Shown here: positions 36,101 to 47,890 of the stretch, one piece after another
Layout of the letters: every line of letters begins with the position of its first letter
Numbering within the stretch: the first letter of the stretch is position 1
From: Megaleporinus macrocephalus
Taxonomy: Eukaryota > Chordata > Actinopteri > Characiformes > Anostomidae
Direction: 5' to 3'
Length of the DNA stretch: 64,000 nucleotides
Assembly (NCBI GenBank): GCA_021613375.1
Contig: CM038715.1
Location: 2,060,001 to 2,124,000 of the forward strand
The notes under the pieces: generated by a model
Told to the model about the DNA's origin: nothing
The model's database searches: none
The model's input: only the letters and a program-made list of their open reading frames with translations
Program-made: the position numbers and the translations under genes

Positions 36101-38182
36101 AGCTCTTGAGTGTTTTTACTTTGCGCTGCTGGTGCCGGACAGACGTTCATCTGACCTGTCCTTCTCAATGACCTCTGCAGACGTGTCTTTGTGGGATGGT
36201 GGCAGCTTCTTGCTTGGCTCTGTACCCATCTTCATAAAGAGTTTGTCAGGGTCAGGCTTAATATCTTGGGGATGAAGATCTTTAAGGAATGACTCCAGTT
36301 TATTGGTGTCCAGAGATGGAGGGAGGCTGCAGTCCAGAGGCAAAGGCAGGTTAACTGATGACTCAGGTTTAAGTAGTCCGTCAGCTAAAGCCTGGCTATA
36401 TGTTTTATATGGGCGTTTTCTGAGAGCGCATTGGCAGTAGCCGGTAGAGTTTAAGGGCATTAACCTTCTGCTTATAGCCTCCATTGGCCGTCTTCTCACT
36501 CGAGATAAGGCCAGGGCTAATGCCGTGGAATGCCTTCTGGTGTGTTTTGAGGTTGTAGTAGGTAGGAAAGGCCTCCCAGCAAAATATACACTGGTATCGC
36601 CTTTCACCGGTGTGCCACACCTCGTGCTTGGTGCGGTATTCTGCAAGAGCAAAAACCTTGTCACAGTAGTGGCATGGGTACTTCCGACGCCATGAGTGCA
36701 CGTTGGAGTGGCGTTTGAGGCTCGACAAGGTCATATAGGAGCGTTCACACACGGAGCAGAAGTAAATGATATGTCCATCGACGACCTTCACAAAGTGATC
36801 CTCATCCCTCAGGCCATCACTGTGAGACAGCTCCTCGGCATCATGTCCATGGAGACCTCGTCCCTTCTTCACGGGTCGCTCAGGCCCGTCCTCTTGCCCA
36901 TCCTGCTCTGGCTCCTCAGCTTTGCCTGTTTCCTCCATCTCCCCCTCCTCCAAAGGTTCCTGTTTGGGTTGGATGGGGAAAGCTGGCAGTGCCTGCCGAC
37001 AGGTGGCCTCATGGGACTGGAGTCTTTTATTATGGATGAAGGCTTAGCCACAGTGGCGGCAGCTGAGAACTCGTCCCCCCTCGATGGAGGCGCATGTGGA
37101 CGGTGAGGACGAGGCAGGTGCTGAACAGACGGTGGCACACCCACACAGCAGCTCTGGCTTTGGCACTGCCCGATAGGAGTCATGAAAGGATGGAGGAGGG
37201 AGGGTCAAGGGAGAAGCCGAAGATGGAGAAAGAGGAGGCGGGCTTGACGACGATGATGGCGGATTGATACTGGGAAGAGGGAGACTTAGTTCGGACATGT
37301 AGGCTGTTACCCCTTCCGTTTCTTTCCTTTCGAACTTTCTGGGTCCTTTGTCATCTGACCTTGGAAGGCTCTCGCGCTCAGGTTGAATAAGATATGTGCT
37401 GTCTCCGTTGTTGAGTGTTCCGGGTAGTCGTTAGGAAGACCCGATCCAGACCCACTCTCTCTTGAGTAGTCCCATTTTAGCAGATGTGTGGGATGACGTT
37501 GGAAAGTGCGGACCACTGCCCGCCACCGAGAAGGACAAAGTTTTGCAGTTTTTACTGACAGGTGCGGTCAGATCGATGGGGACGGTGGAAGAGGAAGAGC
37601 AGGGCAGGCAGTCCATTTTGGAAACTTTGGACATGTGTTTCTCTCTGGCAGTGTCCTCCTTCCATGCAGTGCCATCAGAAGCTTCTCTGTCATGTGCGAC
37701 AGAGGAAGAAGGAGAGCGAATCAAGGGACAGTGCTTCTGTGAAGAATACCCGGGCAGTCCAGCGCTGATGGGAAAACTGAGAGATATCCTCGTCGTCTTG
37801 GCACCATCGACCTCATCTGTCCCTTCGCCCATTTTGTCTCTCCTCATTTGTTTACTTCTGTGTTTCATTTGAATGTTTTCCTCTGGTCCTCTGAAACACA
37901 CTTTAAAACTTCGGTCCTTCTCAACAGACTCTTAAGGAAGCAAAAGTTGAAGACGCCGTTCAGCAACGTCAGAAATACTGAGCAGAGCAGCTGGGCATGC
38001 AGAAAAGGAGGAGAGTCAGGTGGAGAAGATCTCAACTCATGAAACTGGACGCCGTAGACGGTGATGATTCTTAGATGTGTGTGGAACTGTGTCGTTTCAC
38101 AGATTGGAGCAGGACCAGACAGGCAATGTCTATTTAGCTCCAAGGATGCATCACTAGAGTAGACCAGGTTCCAACCGTCCAT
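33104..38182 (-). CDS. zbtb4: zbtb4, Kaiso-family zinc-finger and BTB protein 4 (reading frame broken in this sequence)
   Basis: ZBTB4 is a nuclear repressor that binds methylated CpG through Kaiso-type C2H2 fingers (family knowledge). One long minus-strand exon, acceptor at 38209-38210, carries the conserved blocks in order: a C2HC finger (SCRHCG...AFIHNKRLQSHE, about 36990-37060); the three Kaiso fingers (36525-36764, CERSYMTLSSLKRHSNVHSW, YQCIFCWEAFPTYYNLKTHQ) and KLYRLLPMR; LCQITVRIGEEAIVKRSISE; NLWRPYYSYKPKRKA; three more fingers (34946-35008, 34865-34930, 34640-34708, the last YTCSQCDKVCKTAAAL); and the C-terminal YGPQLLPYPYSLAALPMALN. These match human ZBTB4. Frame breaks: extra base in A4 (plus 37475-37478), missing base near 37422, TAA at 37044-37046 inside the first finger, extra base in A4 (36416-36419), missing base near 36118, and extra base in G6 (35125-35130). 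The BTB region (37860-38182) is barely recognisable and changes frame near 37900. Confidence 0.92.
37044..37046 (-). other. in-frame TAA stop inside the first zinc finger of zbtb4
   Basis: The codon sequence is TGT GGC TAA GCC TTC ATC. The human protein has CGKSFIH at this point, so TAA replaces a lysine codon. The same frame is coding on both sides (SCRHCG before, AFIHNKRLQSHEATC after). Unlike the other defects this is a substitution, AAA to TAA, not a homopolymer length change. Confidence 0.85.
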
Positions 38183-38443
38183 GTCGGACACCTGACCCAC
38201 CCCTAAACCTGAAAAAACAAAACAATCATTAATAGTGGACACCAAAAACAACAACAAAGAAGACTGTAGTGTAATGTATGTTAAAAATCATTTCTTATGA
38301 AGAGCTTCGTGATCAGCAAGATCTGTTCTCTACATTTAAAAAAGAGGCCATTCTGATGATACATATTAATATTAGTATGCTATTGTTATGACATCATCTA
38401 CAGCTTCATACAAGTAGTCTGAGAACCTATTTAAATATTGAAT

Positions 38444-39658
38444 TAGAATTCTGTAAGGTCCATGGCTGGATTACTGACCAGGCCAGTGGGGCCAGCGTCC
38501 AGGGGCCCTTGAGGTTGCGAAACATTTTGCGTTGCCTATCAACATTTATGAGACAGTATATGTTTATTTCCGAGGGCCCTCCATTTTAAGGGTCCTCTGA
38601 CATTTAAGGACTTTGTTCCCATGGCCTCTTGGGGGCCCTAGCCATGCTTTGGGGCCCCTAGCCATGCTTTTGGGGGCCCTAGACATGCTTTTGGCCCCTT
38701 ATGAAAATGGACAAGGCACTGCTCTGATTTCGACTTCTGGCTATTAGAGGTCCTGGAAAAGAGGTGGGGGCATAGTTTTAGAGGGCCCTGGTTATAAGAG
38801 TCCCTACCAGGGGGCCCTAGAGAAGAGCAGGGCATACCATTAGAGGGCCCTTGATCACAATGGGCACGGGTTGGGTGGGCAACTCTTTGCCCAGGGGCCC
38901 CAGACTATCCTTAATCCGTCCCTGGTAAGGTCCAGTTAAGAGAAAATTTCCTCCAAGGTCAAAGTCCGGACCCTCTTATTTCTAACTTGTGTTATGATTC
39001 AATACTATATCCTGTTTACTGGAGTAGCCTAGCTCAGCATTTTGTCATCAGCAACTGAAAGACTGACACATTACAAACCACAGTTTCAGTATATTTCAAT
39101 AATATTTATTGTTTTAAATGCTGAACTGAATTAATTATTTATAAAACTTGAAATAAATGTTGTTTTTTCTCACTTCAACTAAAAACAAGGGCTTCATTAA
39201 AAATGATTTTGAAAAAAGTGCATCATAAAGTGCTTATTTAGAGAAAAAGTAAATAAAAAGTCTTCTTGTTAACTCAGTTTCACATCTTAACAGTTTATCT
39301 CTCTCTCGTATTCCTCTCTCACACTTTCTCTTGTTCAGTGAGAGAAGTGAGCTCTCGGTTGTCCAGCCATCGACTTTTCTTTTTCTAGAGCACGCCGTCT
39401 AAACGAGCCTTCCTCTCCGACTCGCTTTACTCTCCGACCTCGCCTGTGTGCACGCCACACTGCCGAATCTGCTCAGATCTGATTGGCTGAGGAGAGCATT
39501 TGATGATTTTACAATGCACGTGATTGGTCGGTAAAGCCCGTATACAGTAAAGACACATAAAGTGCCGCCGTTTTAAAATAAACACTGTCAACATTAAATC
39601 CTTCTCAGTCGATTATCGCTTGGACCCGGACCACAGTCCGCCTATTAGTGACCTCTGC
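38444..39658. mobile_element. hAT-type element of the 7311 family, split by a nested element
   Basis: The pieces 38444-38460 and 38925-39658 together match the reverse complement of 7311-8055, from TAAGGTCCAGTTAAG to CCGCCTATTAGTGACCTCTG. The 464-bp element at 38461-38924 sits inside it. I did not find an outer target duplication, so the outer edges are approximate. Confidence 0.8.
38461..38924. mobile_element. nested 464-bp DNA transposon with 8-bp duplication
   Basis: The ends are CATGGCTGGATTACTGACCA and, on the other strand, CAGGGACGGATTAAGGATAG. A perfect 8-bp duplication, GTAAGGTC, flanks it at 38453-38460 and 38925-38932. The duplicated bases belong to the host element, which proves insertion after it. 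The interior has repeated GGGGCCCTAGCCATGCTTTT-type text. Confidence 0.87.
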
Positions 39659-40331
39659 TGCAGAACATTAGCACAGTGTTTTATGTAAACCTGCAGCTAC
39701 ATCGTTTTTGCACTACTCAAAACAATGATTTAAACTTTTAAACATTAGCACATACATAAAAACATTGTATCCTATTTCTAAAGCCAGAAACTGGAAAGAA
39801 TTTTGGGGATCAGTCCCACTGTATCACAATATTCTCTACATCTGACAGAACGCTGCCAAGACTGTTCCACAAAGAGTCGAACTATCCCTAATTTACAGAG
39901 CTAGAAAGATTGATTGGGTCTTATTAATAGAGGGGTGTTTTTTGTAAAGATGTGTAAGGCATCGTATGTCGAAGCTTCACCACGAGAATCTATGAAAATG
40001 ATGATGAGCTGGGGTTGGAGAGTTCTTCCTCCCCCTCTTCGGCTTATTTGCCTGAAAGTTTCATGAAACCAGCCAATCGAGTTACATAGCATTCTCGTCT
40101 GCAGTTCTAGAACTTTCAGATATCTGCAAAAACATGCCTTACGTCTTTGATAAATTTGCTCATCTCCCGTTTCCGGAGAGAATATACTTTATGTAGTTGT
40201 AATTATGCGACACAAGAAAAATTCCCAGTCATGGTTTTCTGCCTGCGTTTCAGCCAGGCAGGCAGGCAGGCCTCTGTAAAATTCCACAAGCAGCCCTGAA
40301 CACACTGAAACTAGGTCAGCACTGTTATTGC

Positions 40332-40346
40332 AGAGAGAGCGAGAGA

Positions 40347-40394
<48 letters not shown>

Positions 40395-40400
40395 CGGAGA
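40332..40400. repeat. (GA)n microsatellite
   Basis: About 70 bases of GA with two CAGA interruptions. Confidence 0.93.
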
Positions 40401-42754
40401 GAAAAAGAGCCAGGCCAGAGACAGGAACAACCGAATACACACATAAAGGCGCACACACGCAAGCAACATTAACAAGGCCGAGCACACACGGGCACACACT
40501 CCCTCCCACAGTCATGCACACACCTAGTGCATTTGCAAGAATGCAGGCACATACGAGCAGGTTTGCCTGTAAACAAGCCACTTGACAGGTAGCTTCACGG
40601 GCACACCACAAATGCAGCCGCCGAGAGTTTGCAAAGGAAACAGGGCCGTAATTATAGATGTTACATAATGTAGAGATACAGGAAGTGCACAGGAGGAAAG
40701 ACAAATGTGTCTAGGCTAGATAGAAATGCTTTTCGATAGCTGTTCATCTATTACACCAACTTTAATTAACGTATCGAGGAGGGAAACGGCCGGTCCTGCA
40801 CCTTTGCGATGCATGCGAATGACAGCTCAAAACGAATCTAACGACTCCACAGGTCAGAGTTTCACAGTGCTTGCACGAAAAGCGGGGAAACACATCTGCC
40901 CCGTCTCTCTCGCCCCTCTTTTCTCTTTGTGCATGACGCACACACTGCCTCTCAACAAGCAGTCCCTAGCTCAAGAGGCTGGCCAAGCGTGACAGGGGCT
41001 TTACCACCCCCCCCCTCCTGGACACCCCAGCTCCCCCTCTACTCAAACATGCGACTGCCTGAGTTAGAGTGACAAACATTCGGGCGACATGTACCACCCC
41101 CTAAAATATAAAAACCCTATACCTGCCTTAAAAACAACATGCAAAAACTAGTATTGGTCCACTTCTTTAGCTTCTCTGTAATATATTATTAAGCCTCAGA
41201 AGCTTTGCAGTGGCCATCTTTAGAGGACGTCGTCTGTGCGCCTGTGTGCGTGTGTGTTGGGCTTCATTTTAAATGCACTGAGCAGGAAAAGCCCCTCGCT
41301 GTATACATACATACACACGCTGCATGCTCTGCTAGTGAAACAAGACAAGGCTGATAATTAAGCTGCTGTTTTCTTTTTTTTTCCCTTGTACATTAGATTG
41401 TGTCAGCGGGGCGAATCAAAGTGGGCTGACGTGCGTGGTGGAAAAGGGTAAACTGTGAAGGCCCCTGGTTTCCATGTGGCTCGCGACAGGCCCGACCGAG
41501 CTGGACTGTGAAAAGGGGGCTGTCACTAGATCCTGAACTCTGCACAACCCCCCGGCCAAAAAAACAAGATTGAGCCAGCCTGAGTGAAGGGGAGGGTATG
41601 GTGAGAGGAGGCTGTGAAAAGGAGTAAAGCGGTTCTATGAGGGGCTACTAGGAAGAGGGCGGAAGAGAGTTATGGAGAGAGGTATGAAGAGGTTAAGAGG
41701 TTGTGCTGGTTTCCAGTACTGCCCTTCATCCGCATCTATAGCAGAACTTTCCCCTCTATAGAAAGTTCAATATCTTCTTTAAATTTGTCGTAACGACCCC
41801 TTGCTCTCGTGACTGGCTTGGCTTCAGCGCAGCAAGTGATTCCCATAATTCTGCCACAGTAACAGAGTTAAGATATGCATTCAACCTGGAGAGAAACTTA
41901 CAGAACATTAAGATCAGGGCCACAACTCTAGGTGTTTCCTCAAGGCCACATTCAGGTCCACCTGCAGTTTAGGGTTAATTCAACTGCATGGAACGTTATC
42001 ATGTTTCAGTGGAAGCATGGCGGTCAGGCCAGCATAACATGGGTTAAAGTGAACATGCTTTCTGGATGTCATTAAGGAGCACTGGCAAACTTTGTGTTTC
42101 AATACAAAGCGAGTGTAACCTCGGCACACTAAAATTGATTGTATTTTTTGATATTTTAAACGTGGACTTTTGGAGAATCTGTATATCAAACTCACTGTGT
42201 ATCATAAAAACATTTCAAACTATTGCAATGTTATATTTTTGCCAACTCTACACCGCACCTCCCAAAAGAAAACATAAGTTTAAACATGGACAAAGAACTA
42301 AATGAAAGAAACCCACACCCATTAAACCATTTTGTAACATCAAAGGAGTAAACTGCTTTCCCCTTCATCATGATCCCTATGAGCCCTATGGCCCTGAGGC
42401 ATCATGAACATTTCAAACAAGCTGCACACAAAAATAACAGAAGGATGGTGTTGGTTAAAGTGGCCATATGGCTGAAAGACAGAGCAGCAAACACGACAGG
42501 CAGGTTTTCTCGTGTCTTATTTCCGTGAAATCGGTATCTTACAGACCGAACTTGCCCAGTTTCTGTCATTTCCAATATCATGTACTTGCTTGCGCACCAA
42601 AGTGTCCCGAAGCGACAATTTCTTAGTAAAGCGTATATCATACAAACGACTCTTCCTCTCATTTCAGTTCCATCTGAGCGACTCATCGGCCCTGAAAAAG
42701 AACTGCGTGCTTCAGCCACAAGAGGAGAGGATAAGGGAGGCAGGCCTTGTTTAG

Positions 42755-42935
42755 CACCGCACACGCACACACGCGCGCGCACACCCCGCACACGCCCACA
42801 TACACACAAACAGGTCAACACTCTCATTTCTGATGTCCACGCAGAACCCAAACAACATCGATATGGTCGTGGTCAGGAAGCGCATGAAGCAGGAAGAAAA
42901 GAAGAATGAGAAAACAGAAGAAGAGAAAAAACAAG

Positions 42936-42977
<42 letters not shown>

Positions 42978-43220
42978 GCTCCCTTTCTCCGCCAGGCAAG
43001 CACACAACAAGACAACGTACCTCGGAAAACCTCCTGCTGCATCTCTGCTGCGATGTGTTCTCTCTCTCTCTCTCTCTCTCTCTCCCTCCCTCGTTCTGTG
43101 TGTGCTTGTCTGCGTGTGCCCGTGTGTGTGCGCGCACGCACACGAGCGAGAGAGCACAGCGCAGGCAGGGAGAGACGCGCACACGCACACACACACACTA
43201 ACACACACACACACACAGGC
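42755..43220. repeat. cluster of alternating CA/CG and CT tracts
   Basis: ACACACGCGCGCGCACACCC-type text at 42768-42790, CT tracts at 42937-42973 and 43059-43084, and CA repeats at 43180-43220 lie within 470 bases. Alternating purine-pyrimidine runs of this kind can form Z-DNA (general knowledge). Arg/Glu- or Ser/Leu-rich frames through the block are artefacts. Confidence 0.85.
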
Positions 43221-46026
43221 AGCACTATGTAGAGACAGAGGGCAGGAACGACTCTCACACTCTGACTGCCCCCCCCCTCAACCTCCTCCTCTCCTTCCCT
43301 CTCTCCTTCTCTTGCCTGCTCGCCACGCACTCTCTCCCTCGCCCGATCTCTCTTTCTCTCGCACTTCGGTTCGCCTCGGACACATGATTCTCGGCTGTTT
43401 TCGCATTTCCATCCCCCCCCACCACCACCACCCCTTCATTCCAACAACACCCTTACCCCCACCCCACCCACTCCCCTACTCCTATCCTCATTTTAATTCC
43501 AATCCCCCCCTTTTTTTTTATATATTGAGAACTATTGTTCTTCGCAAACAAACACACATGCACAGGCTACTCTCTGTACTCATATACACAAAGCCTGGCG
43601 ATAGCGAGGGAGGGAGGGAGAGAGAGTGAAAGAGAGGGAGAGAATGAGCGAGGGAGAGGACGCCATTTAAGCAGTTTGTTACGAGCACTGCCAGTCCCCA
43701 AAATGGCTGAAAACAAACAGGAGCCATGCCAACAGGAGAAAAAAACCTGGGCACAAAAAGAGACAGAGGGAAAGACGATAAAGAGCAAAGGAGAGGAGTG
43801 GAGAGAGAGAGAGAGAGAGCGAAAGAGCGGACAGTACTTTAGGAGGAGCACGACTCTGTAAATCTGTGAAGTAGTTGAAAGGACAGGGAGATCAAAGAGA
43901 GGTGGACATGGGCATGTGCTTTGGTTTTTTTGTTTTTGTCTCCTTTCCCTGACCTCCGCGAAGAGGAAGAGTTGGCGAGTAAACAAGTAAACATTTGAAG
44001 TTCTGCTGGAGCGCGAGCAGCGTAGAGTCTGGTTACGGAAACCTCTGAGCGAGCGAGGCGAGCGAGTGAGTGATACAGGGAGATGCAGATTGGGCCTCTT
44101 CATCAGAGTAAAGTCATCAGTCACGCGCTGCCAATCACCCTAACACGTCAGGCCTGCAAACACCAACTAGCATTGAGTCTGATAACGAAGCCTTTAGGCT
44201 ATCCTTGGGGTCCGAGTGTGTCATAACACGAAGAACGTCCCGGCTTCAGCACGAAACAACTGGAATTAGAATTCCTCTTCACCCACTCTTCGCTTCTCTA
44301 GCTGTCTGATGCTTAATTTTCAAAAGAGTACCCCATTACACCCACCATCCCACGTCCATCTCCACTCTGCCCCTCTCTTTAGTTCTCTCTCTCTTTCACT
44401 CTCCCTCTTTTGCTCCTACATTGTACGCCAGGCCACTTGTCTCCATGGGAACTCTGTCTGGAGCGGGTGTTCCTCTATGATCTTGCCGGCTTTTAATGGA
44501 ACTTTGTCATTTTCTTTTTTTTACTCCTTTCCCAACCAATCTATTTATCCATCAACGCCGAACGCTGAGCACAAGTGTCCAGCAGTGGCTGCATGCATTT
44601 TGGGGTTGATTACGTAGCAGCGTGCGTATGCTCCAGCATTCCCCACCGCGAAGCGGCTGCAGGCTGCTGTTGACTCTGCGCGAGAGAAGTGCAGGCGATC
44701 CATTCATGCACGCTCACCTCAAAGCCATCGAGCTTTTCAGTGCAGGACTGCGAGGCCGCACCACCACAGAAATCAGAAGGAACTGGAAAGAGTGTTGACG
44801 ACTGGGGCGCACTGGGCTCCCCGCTCACTTCGAACCTCAACGAGCGCCTTACTTGGTGCATCGGGTTCAGGAACGCACACTGCCAGAGTGAGAATTACCG
44901 TTGAGGTTGGAGTTACATAAAGTTACATAATGTCTGGATTACTTGAGAGTATTACAAACTTTTATTTTGTTCCCTATTGCACCCTGATGCAATGAGAAAA
45001 AGTAGAATCACACATGATTCTGTTTAAAATACTGTTGTATAAAACGATGTCTCCTCTGTATTTTCATCTCCCAGTTGCAGAGCTCAAAGTAAAATTAAAA
45101 GAAAATAGTTGTCGTGCTTTAATCTGTTTGCTGATCACACCAGAAGTAAACACTCACTCTTTTCCTCGTTCTCAATGTATTTGATCATATTTATTATTCC
45201 ACAGATGGCTGACGTTGGCCAAAGCCGATCAAAGGCCATCTTAATATGACATATGGATCAGTGGACACTAACAAGCAAGCAATGGCCAGCTGAATCTCCA
45301 CTGGCAACAAAGAGCCTGGGACATCTGGAGCGAGCCACACACGGACTCCTGGTGAGTTTTTGGGGAAGAGGGGAGTGACGAGTGCGTCACAGTGATTGTG
45401 TGGAGGCGGGCAAGAAAGAGCTGGATCCATGGATGGTAAAGTGTGAACTGTCCAGTGAACTGCTGGATTGGTTTAATTTTTAAAAATAGTTTTCAGTTAT
45501 ACTATTTGATGCATTATTATTATTTATTATTTTTTATTATCTTCTCCTAGAATTTTCTAGGGATGCATTTATAATAGAATAAAAAGAAAATAAATAAATA
45601 ATAAAAAAGGAAAATGAAAACATATCAGGCCGCACTCCGTATAGTTCACGACATAAACAGCAACTGGACAAGGCAAATAAATAAATCATGGAATAAATAT
45701 GCTTAGATTTCCAAATACACGTACAGAGGAGACCAGGTCTTCCAAAATGTTCCTGATTCATGGTGCAAATCAACTGTTATTTTCTCCAAAGGTAAAAACT
45801 TTACATCCTCACTGAGGGCACCTCAGATTTAGACCACAGCAATACATTTTTAAGCCAAGTACACAAAATAAGTATTCAAGGTATCAGTGTACGAGTTCAA
45901 CAGGTAGATACAAGGAGACAATTCAAGATCCAGTTCAAACACCTTCTGTATCACAGATATAAGTACCTTCTAATAGCTAAGAACTTTGTCATCACTCCAA
46001 AACATATGCATAACCAAGCCTTTATG

Positions 46027-46068
<42 letters not shown>

Positions 46069-46283
46069 TTGTGCTTTGATACTTAGTCAACAGCATTAGA
46101 ACTCAGAACACTTACTCAGTTTAGGCAAAAAATCAAAATGTTTATGATTTATATATTTATAATGGGGACATCAGTAGGCCTTAAGAAGTACTAGGAAGGT
46201 AAGGTGTCCGAAGACCAGGGTTAGGAAATGTATGAATATATGAAAATAAAATAAAATAAAATAAAAATAATAAAAAAAAAATA

Positions 46284-46289
<6 letters not shown>

Positions 46290-46371
<82 letters not shown>
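46290..46371. repeat. (TA)n microsatellite
   Basis: About 80 bases of TA between A-rich and T-rich flanks. Confidence 0.95.
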
Positions 46372-46372
<1 letters not shown>

Positions 46373-46599
46373 TTTTTTTTTTTTTAAGAGACTTTTAACA
46401 CATTTGGATCACCATCGTTGATGAAATTCAAGTATGTTAAACACCATATAAAACCATATAACACACGAAAGAAGCTTCTAAATCCAAGAAGTGAATTGGT
46501 GCTGGAGGACAGAGGTACGAAAGTAGAAGACCGAAAGAGAGAGTGAGAGACTGGAGAGGATGGGTGGAAAATCAGCTGGGAGGGGTGCCTGATGGGGAA

Positions 46600-46617
46600 G
46601 GGGGGGGGGGGGGGGGG
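46600..46617. repeat. G18 homopolymer
   Basis: Eighteen consecutive G, preceded by GATGGGGAA. It is a strong candidate for unreliable base count and for quadruplex formation. Confidence 0.95.
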
Positions 46618-47679
46618 CGTTTTTTTCCACTGCCAGAGAAAAAACGGCTAAATCAAATTAATTAGCTTCTTCATCTCACAGTCTTAACTCAGGCATGCTG
46701 TACCAGGAGAGAGAGAGAGAGTGAGCGAGTGAGCGAGTGAGAGGAGAATGTGTTTGTGTATGTACACGCTGGTGGCTGAGATTGGACTGGGGGGGCGGCG
46801 TGAATGCCTTGTTTTGTATGTGGGCTATTCAGCAGAGAAGGCTAGGAGGGAAGAGCGAGCAGTAATAGGCCGATAAGAAGGAAGGCTATTTCGCTGGTCT
46901 TCAGCAGCGAGGGAGAGGAGGAAGTGGGAACAGGAGGCCGAGCGGTTTGCGTCTGACAGTGAGGTGTTCCATGAATATGATATTTCCTTTTAATCCACTA
47001 CACAGTTTTCAGCTCATCACCAGCAAAGCTCAGCCTTTCCTTCCTGTCATGTCTCTTTAAATAGATTTCTCTCACAGTGTCGCTCATAGAAAAGAGAGAG
47101 AGTTAGCGTCAGGGAGGGGAAAGACGCAGGAAAGAAGGAAAAGTGGACAAAGAAATGAGGAGAAGAAAGAAAAGAAAGAAAGAAAAAGCAGATGGTCAGA
47201 ATTGTTTGGAAGGATTCCAGGGAACCGCAGCAGACCAAAGCAGATGAATTGGGGGGGGTGGAGGGGGGTGGATACAGATAGACAGACTCTCAGTAATGCA
47301 GAGGTGATAGGACTGACAACAAACAACCCGTGATAGAGGGAGAGGCTGGAAAGACTTGCTGGGTCTGGAACAGTGGGAAGACTGTGCCAGATATTTAACA
47401 GCCATCACTCCAAGTAAAAGCCTGCCTAGTGAAGGCCTTAGCTGAACCTAAGATAGGACTGAAATGGGAGATTTCGTAAAGAGGGAATAGTAATTTAATG
47501 TACTGCTCCTTTCCTTTCTGCACATTCCTTTTTAAATGTTTAGTTATTTAGTTTAGTTTCTTAGTTATTTAATTTAGTTTAGTTAGTTTAGGGTTATGAA
47601 AACAAACATTACCTAACCCTCCAGTCCAGAGGTGGTGGAAGAAAATATGTTAAATTGTTCCCCATAATTATTCCATTTT

Positions 47680-47890
47680 GAGTTTTCTACATCATTTGAA
47701 CACACCAATAGTCGTTTACATTGTGTAAAAAAATCAGGTTGAATGGACCAATAGAAATGCTCCAAAATAGCTTGGAAAAATTCTGGTTCCATTGATTTAC
47801 ATTAAAAGTAAAGTATGTTTTTGGTCTCTCCTGTAAGTTGCCAATTTTGGAAATCCCCCCGTTTTTCATTGGACAGCAACGATATACAGG
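47680..47890. repeat. dispersed repeat, copy B (also at 26560-26790)
   Basis: CATCATTTGAACACACC, AATAGAAATGCTCCAAAATA, GCTTGGAAAAATTCTGGTTC and CATTGATTTACATTAAAAGT parallel the copy in shbg intron 3. Orientation is the same. No terminal structure is evident. Confidence 0.6.

Larger units (their letters stand above)
39659..45000. other. zbtb4 upstream region, no gene recognised
   Basis: The coding exon of zbtb4 starts at a 3' splice site (38209-38210), so its non-coding first exon(s) and promoter must lie to the right, most plausibly in this GC-richer stretch. It holds (GA)n at 40332-40400, (CT)n at 42937-42973 and 43059-43084, CA/GC-rich alternating text at 42755-42815 and 43095-43220, and purine-rich tracts at 43600-43830. 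No first exon can be fixed by eye. Confidence 0.4.

Noticed and set aside
40189..40704. Cysteine- and valine-rich open frame of 171 codons on minus
   Set aside because: Its centre is the GA tract at 40332-40400, and its flanks show no domain or splice support.
42751..43330. Several Arg/Glu- or Ser/Leu-rich open frames of 100-170 codons
   Set aside because: They run through CT, GA and CA microsatellites on both strands and lack any conserved segment.
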